This document shows positions 59,246 to 64,000 of a stretch of 64,000 nt of DNA, in pieces. Positions within the stretch are counted from its first letter, which is position 1. Each line of letters begins with the position of its first letter. The DNA lies in the NCBI GenBank assembly GCA_038025085.1, contig CM076148.1, positions 36,911,691-36,975,690 of the forward strand, in the 5' to 3' direction. This stretch comes from Tetragonia tetragonoides (lineage: Eukaryota; Streptophyta; Magnoliopsida; Caryophyllales; Aizoaceae). A program made the position numbers and the translations under genes. The notes under the pieces were generated by a model that was not told where the DNA came from, did no database searches, and saw only the letters and a list, made by a program, of their open reading frames with translations.

Positions 59246-62200
59246 CTAGTTGAAGAAATAAGTGGACTCCAAAACCTCTCGTAAGTTGAAGTCTCCACGT
59301 TCAGGGAGAGGAGGAAACTGTAATGTCGGGAAGGATGTCTCAAAGCTCTCTACCAACTGCACAAAAGAAAGAGGTTGCTCAAGTGAGCAATTTTGCTTTC
59401 ATACAAAGAAAACTAACTTGTTGTCTGACAAAACAATACAAACTAAATAAGACAACAATATACACTAGTTTACTAAAATCATCAACCAATTCTCAACATG
59501 AATAGAGGAACAAAGCTTCATAACCGAACACCTAAATATACTTTAATTACCATCAGAAACATTTAAACCTATTGAACATGTTACAAATATCTTCGTTTTC
59601 ACCCTGTTGGACTATTCCAAGTAAGATAACTCTCATAATCACATTGCACCAGGTCCATACCATTACCATTTATTCACTACCTTGAACCAAGCGAGCACTA
59701 ATGCTTAAAACTTGCTTACTTATTTTCAAGTAAGTGAGGAATTTTGTTTGTTCTCCGTGAAGAGTTCAAAAATACTAAGGCATTTTGTAACTTTATATAA
59801 CATGGGTATCCGGGCTTTGCCTGACTAATCCCATGGGCCCCTAAAGTTAACGGCTAGGTAAACCTCCTGTAGCCCTAAATTTTGTAACTTTATTTTTATA
59901 ACTTGTAACAAGAACATTCAATTGTCCCAGGTAATACATCCTCCATAACCAACACTACTCTTTTGTTTTTCTTCATTACCACTCATATCATCTAGTGTCC
60001 GTTTCCAATGAAGCCAAAAGATTCACTACAGTTTGGCTTTGGGATATAATGGACAAAATCAAAATGGCTCATAAAACTGTCGGCACTTATCTTCTAGTAA
60101 AGTTGTCAATGGTAATCGCAATTCAGATCAAGGGTCAAACAAAAACGGCAATTCACAGGGATAAGGTTGCGTACACCCAGCCCCCCTTACCTCGGCTGGG
60201 CGACAGGGAGCCGCTTTGAAGGCACTGTTGTAAGACGGTAATGTTGATATTGATGTTTCTCATACCCACATCTGAGAAGATGAATGGAGTCTTTATGTTG
60301 ACATGATTCTCAAGGTAAGTCCCTTAGTTTGAGTATGATTTATTACCATTTCTAGTAATCTATTCCTCTACATCAAACAGGCCATCAGATCAAAAGACAT
60401 GGATTCATAGAAAGTACATTGCAGATAAGAAACACTTACATTTTCCAATATAGGTAAATCATATAGCTCAACAAACTTCTCCCTCAATATTCTGTTCATT
60501 TCATCAACATCACATGCATGTGTCCAATATGAATCGTGAACTCCTACATAACATGAGTGGACAAAAATATTAACATGAGATCCACAACAATTCAGAGGCA
60601 AAATATAACAAATTAGAATCAAAATAAAGCACCTGCAAAATTTAAGCCAGCTCGTTTGCAGGCAATAGCAGTCATCATCATGTGGGAACCATCGAGAGAA
60701 TGGACAAAATTTGGAGGAAAAGCTGTTCTCTGCCGCTTAACCATGACCTGGAATACATACATTATAGATTACTACCATGAGAATATTGAAGTTTTCTGGT
60801 GTGTAACATCTCTATGTAAAACTTGCAAAGAAGCTGTGCAAGAACAATCAGTTAGGCTCTATAAAAGTAGGCAAGGTTACCTTGTCAGTTTCATGCCTTA
60901 ATGTCAAAACCTGAAGAGACGTCTTGATCTGCATCCATTTCAGTATCATGTTAAGTGATTGGAAAATCCAACACAACTAGAATCAAACATATGCTCACTG
61001 AAAACAAAAAAGGGGGCATAATCAAAGAAGTCAAGAGCTTAGAATGTTACAAGGCGTCTTCCGAGATTGCGGTAAGGTTGAACAACAGGGAGGCCAAGAG
61101 GGGCTGTCCATCGCACGGGCTGGTTTTCAGATGCTATGATCTGTATAAAGTCAAAATTAACTGTCAGGAATCTGCAAAGAACATCACAATACCTATCACA
61201 CAGATAGCATAAGTAGGATTTTGCAAAGTTGCTTGAGTAATTTATTCTAGTAAGTTCAGACTTTCTTTTTATAGTTTCTTTGCAGCACTCTCGAAGACAC
61301 TCTCCAAAACATAATATAAGTACACTGAATAAAACTTTTAAATTTTTTGACAAAAACCAATAGTAAGTTGCAAATAGTAGAAACTGGCCAAATGAATAAA
61401 TTCAGCTTAGTTGTTCAGATAACAGTTTTTTTTTTTTGCATATATCACATCTTGATACAAGTAGGTCAAAGATCACACACCTTTGCACACTCTCCAAGCC
61501 AACTCATAATGCTTCGTGCTGCTTCAAACATTTCCCCAAGTGCAACCATTGTGGTCTGTTCAGACAGCAAATTCAGACAACAAAACTAAGGTGAATAAAA
61601 AGTGTGTATGTGTGCACGGACACCTCTCTCCCTCTCAAATCAATCTTCACTAAAATTAGCAATACTAGCAATCCAGCATAGGTGAGAGAGATTTTTGATC
61701 ATCTATTCTACTTCTCTTGTAGACTTTACATAAAAAAACAATACTAATATACACATTGAAAATCAACGTTCATTGAAGACAGCAATTCTAGCAATGTCGA
61801 CATAGATGATTAAAACATAATCAGTTATTCTAGCAACATCACCATTCATCAACATTCATCAACATTCATCAACATTACCCCAGTGCCTCCAAAGAGGCTC
61901 CCGCCTAGGCAGGGTAAGGGGGGGTCGGTTGTACGCAGCCTTACCCCTGTGAGAGTCTCGCAGAGAGGCTGTTTCCGTTTGACCCGAGATCCAAAGTGCG
62001 ACGACCATCGGCAACTTCACAATAAATAAGAAGTGCCGACAGTTTTATGAGCCATTTTGCTTTAGTCCATTACATTGTGAAGCCAAAAGGTAGAGAAGCT
62101 TTTGGCTCCACTGGAAATTGTGCCATAGATGATTAATAAATAATCAGCTATTCTAGCTCTATTTTTAGACTGTACATCAAAAATTGAAGTCTACCAAAGC

Positions 62201-64000
62201 AATTTTCGTTGCAACAAAATAAATTGAAGAGCCAAGAGCACTGGTTCATGTTGTCCATATCCTGTCAATATATTTTAGTTATTGTTCCTTCGTTTGTGAT
62301 TCATTTATTTATTTTCAGTTCACAGCCACCTTTACAAAATTTCTTCAAGCAGGTTCTAGATATCGCTTTTATGGGAAGGGGGCAATCCAGCCCCTTTGCT
62401 TTTCATTAATGAACTTAACATCTTTCAATAGAACCATATTAAAGTGTTCATAACACATAAAAACACAACATATATACGGGAACATCCTCCAATCCCTTTG
62501 TAAATCTGTCAAGGACACAGCGGAAAAACACTATTAGCAAAAACCCACAACAAGGCAGCATACACCACTTTATACCAAACCATTGCTTCCCGGAAGAGAT
62601 CAAAGTGTTCAAACCCAAAACAGTTGGGACCTTTTAGGTAACGATGATTATACAGAACATAATTTTGACTTCATTTAGGTGTAATTGAGCTCCTCTTCAA
62701 ACAGAAAACAGAGGAATGAAGTATAATGGTAATAAAGCCCTTTGTGATCATACAAATAAGAGTACAGACACATCATAAAGCACACTTATTGAAACATAAT
62801 CCAATTTGTTGTAATCCAAACCTAAAAACTGAAAGCATAAGCAAAATATCACAAATTTAGGTACGTTCACTTACTCTAGCTGTATAACATGCTGCTCCAA
62901 ACAGCTCGTTATCATCTTCAATGGCATTACGTTCTTTTAACCTCTTCTTAATTTGATCACGTGCCCCAACATAGGTGACGCCATACACAGATGTCATTAC
63001 AGTCTGCTTGACCAGTTTCCTGTCAACCTAATGTTTTTCCATCAAAACCCGCGTTGCGTTAATCAGTATATCAACTAAGAGAAGAAGTCAAAACTGAGCA
63101 TGTACAATTGGCTCAGGTTCAGCTGCTAATCACAGGCATAAAACGATTGCCTAAATCGTAAAACTCAATCCTTAGCTTTACAAAGTTCAATGTGTGCAGA
63201 ATACTATTCCCCTAGTTTATACATGAAATAACAACCTACAAAGGAGGAGCCAAACAAGAACCAACAGCTTACCTGATTTAGCAGAAGCTTTGCACGAAGT
63301 GCATTTGGTTCAGTTTGAGGATCTTTCTCTGCATCTGAACGCATGATTTCAAGAACTCTGCAACAAAGCAGGACAACCATCTATTGAGACTGAAAAACTT
63401 GAAAGCCATCAATATATCTAAGGAGCTTGGTAATGTCACTTGTTTTCACATCCCAAATACTACTAAAACGGGATCTTTTCTCTGAAGAGGCGGAGGGGCG
63501 GATTTGTTAAAACAAATTAAATAAACCTTCTCCCTAACATCATTGGGGAACTATCTCTGGCCTTCCACCATCATCTTGATGCATGACATTGGAAAAACAA
63601 CATGAGGTAAACTAGTAAAACTGACATGTTCAGCATTTAATGAACTAAGACAATGAAATTTGGTAGCAAGATAGTAATCACAACTACTCCTTCAGCTTAA
63701 TACTCCTTCCCTCCCTTATATCTTATCAAATTTTCCTTTTTGTGACGCCTCCCAAAATTGACATGTTTCTATGTTCAGACTACAAAATTGAGTGAAAGAA
63801 AGGAAGAGCTTATAATAGGTTATATTCTTATAGACACCGTGTAGTGTCACCCCCTATAATAAGTAATTTGTGTTAACCTTTCCTATCTCATAGCCTTTCT
63901 TCTACGTCCCAAGCTTACCAACAGCGCAAACCACTTTAGAGTTGACCTCTGCATAATATTTGGGGGCAAATATGTCACTTTCCCACCTTTCCACAACTTT
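59246..64000 (-). CDS. RPOTM: phage-type (T7-like) organellar RNA polymerase, C-terminal half
   Basis: Eight 3' exons on the minus strand are in view: 63357-63273, 63027-62875, 61555-61481, 61140-61051, 60928-60881, 60747-60633, 60543-60440 and 59356-59246. All are GT-AG and in frame, about 260 aa, with stop TAG at 59246-59248. The gene continues past the right edge; no further exon was recognised in 63358-64000. Landmarks are the fingers motif [20 protein letters not shown] (Lys and Tyr of motif B), the palm motif [16 protein letters not shown] with the second catalytic Asp, [17 protein letters not shown], and the family C-terminus [15 protein letters not shown]. These single-subunit polymerases transcribe mitochondrial (RPOTm), plastid (RPOTp) or both genomes. 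RPOTm is favoured because Arabidopsis At1g68990 lies near the orthologues of the neighbouring genes; the targeting peptide is not in view. Confidence 0.9.
60011..60250 (+). mobile_element. SINE-like element, copy 1, in an RPOT intron
   Basis: Starts with a hairpin (AGCCAAAAG...TTTGGCTT). It shares AAAATGGCTCATAAAACTGT, CGGCACTT and GGGTCAAAC with the inverted copy at 61840-62108. Its 3' part, TAAGGTTGCGTACA then CCCCCCTTACC and GGAGCCGCTTTGAAGGCACT, resembles the RTE LINE tail at 537-597. Confidence 0.75.
61840..62108 (-). mobile_element. SINE-like element, copy 2, inverted, in an RPOT intron
   Basis: Same family as 60011-60250 on the opposite strand. On the minus strand it ends with GGGAGCCTCTTTGGAGGCAC, TGGGG, then a tail of TAATGTTGATGAATGTTGAT repeats. 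No poly-A tail, in line with an RTE-mobilised SINE. Confidence 0.75.

Noticed and set aside
59800..59885. Possible third SINE fragment (GGGTATCCGGGCTTTGCCTG region)
   Set aside because: Resembles SINE body words seen in other plants, but no boundaries or second copy are visible in this window.

Overview
This is eukaryotic, plant nuclear DNA. The genes have many introns with GT-AG borders, the intergenic DNA is AT-rich and crowded with transposons, and the proteins are plant-specific: a photosystem I assembly factor, a tail-anchored WPP-interacting protein, a DYW-type PPR protein and a phage-type organellar RNA polymerase. The repeat families (GAACT-rich MITEs, an RTE-type LINE with a TTG tail) would suit a Caryophyllales eudicot such as a spinach or beet relative, but that placement is inference.

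Left third (1-21.2 kb): a PSA3-like gene on the minus strand (1416-8193, three coding exons). Around it lie four small secreted cysteine-rich peptide genes or gene parts (650-804, 6513-6937, 9543-9870, and 12606-13167 on the minus strand). The three complete ones have a short signal-peptide exon followed by a phase-1 intron; the fourth has only its second exon in view. One of them sits inside the 4.6 kb first intron of PSA3. It got there through a segmental duplication that also left a broken copy of PSA3 exon 1 at about 4.5 kb. From 10 kb to 21.2 kb the DNA is mostly transposon debris: a retroposed insert with a 16-bp target duplication, MITEs, Helitron ends and a 1.2 kb foldback element.

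Middle (21.6-43.4 kb): a WIT-type coiled-coil, tail-anchored protein gene (minus strand, 21650-24368, with a 5' UTR exon near 25.6 kb). It is followed by about 18 kb with no convincing gene. That stretch holds a five-copy tandem array of about 318 bp, a GGGACATG minisatellite, a 5.2 kb Mutator-like element with a 10-bp target duplication and degenerate telomere-like repeats inside, and a Stowaway MITE.

Right third (43.4-64 kb): four genes in a row. These are a bHLH49-type transcription factor (plus), an intronless 742-aa PPR-DYW protein (plus), a U-box/ARM-repeat E3 ligase (minus, with two apparent frameshifts) and the 3' half of a mitochondrial-type phage RNA polymerase gene (minus, running off the right edge). 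From memory, WIT2, bHLH49, a PPR gene, an ARM/U-box gene and RPOTm lie at At1g68910, 68920, 68930, 68940 and 68990 in Arabidopsis. The 21-64 kb part therefore looks like an ancient conserved gene block stretched by transposons. The genes share no obvious pathway; their link is conserved position.
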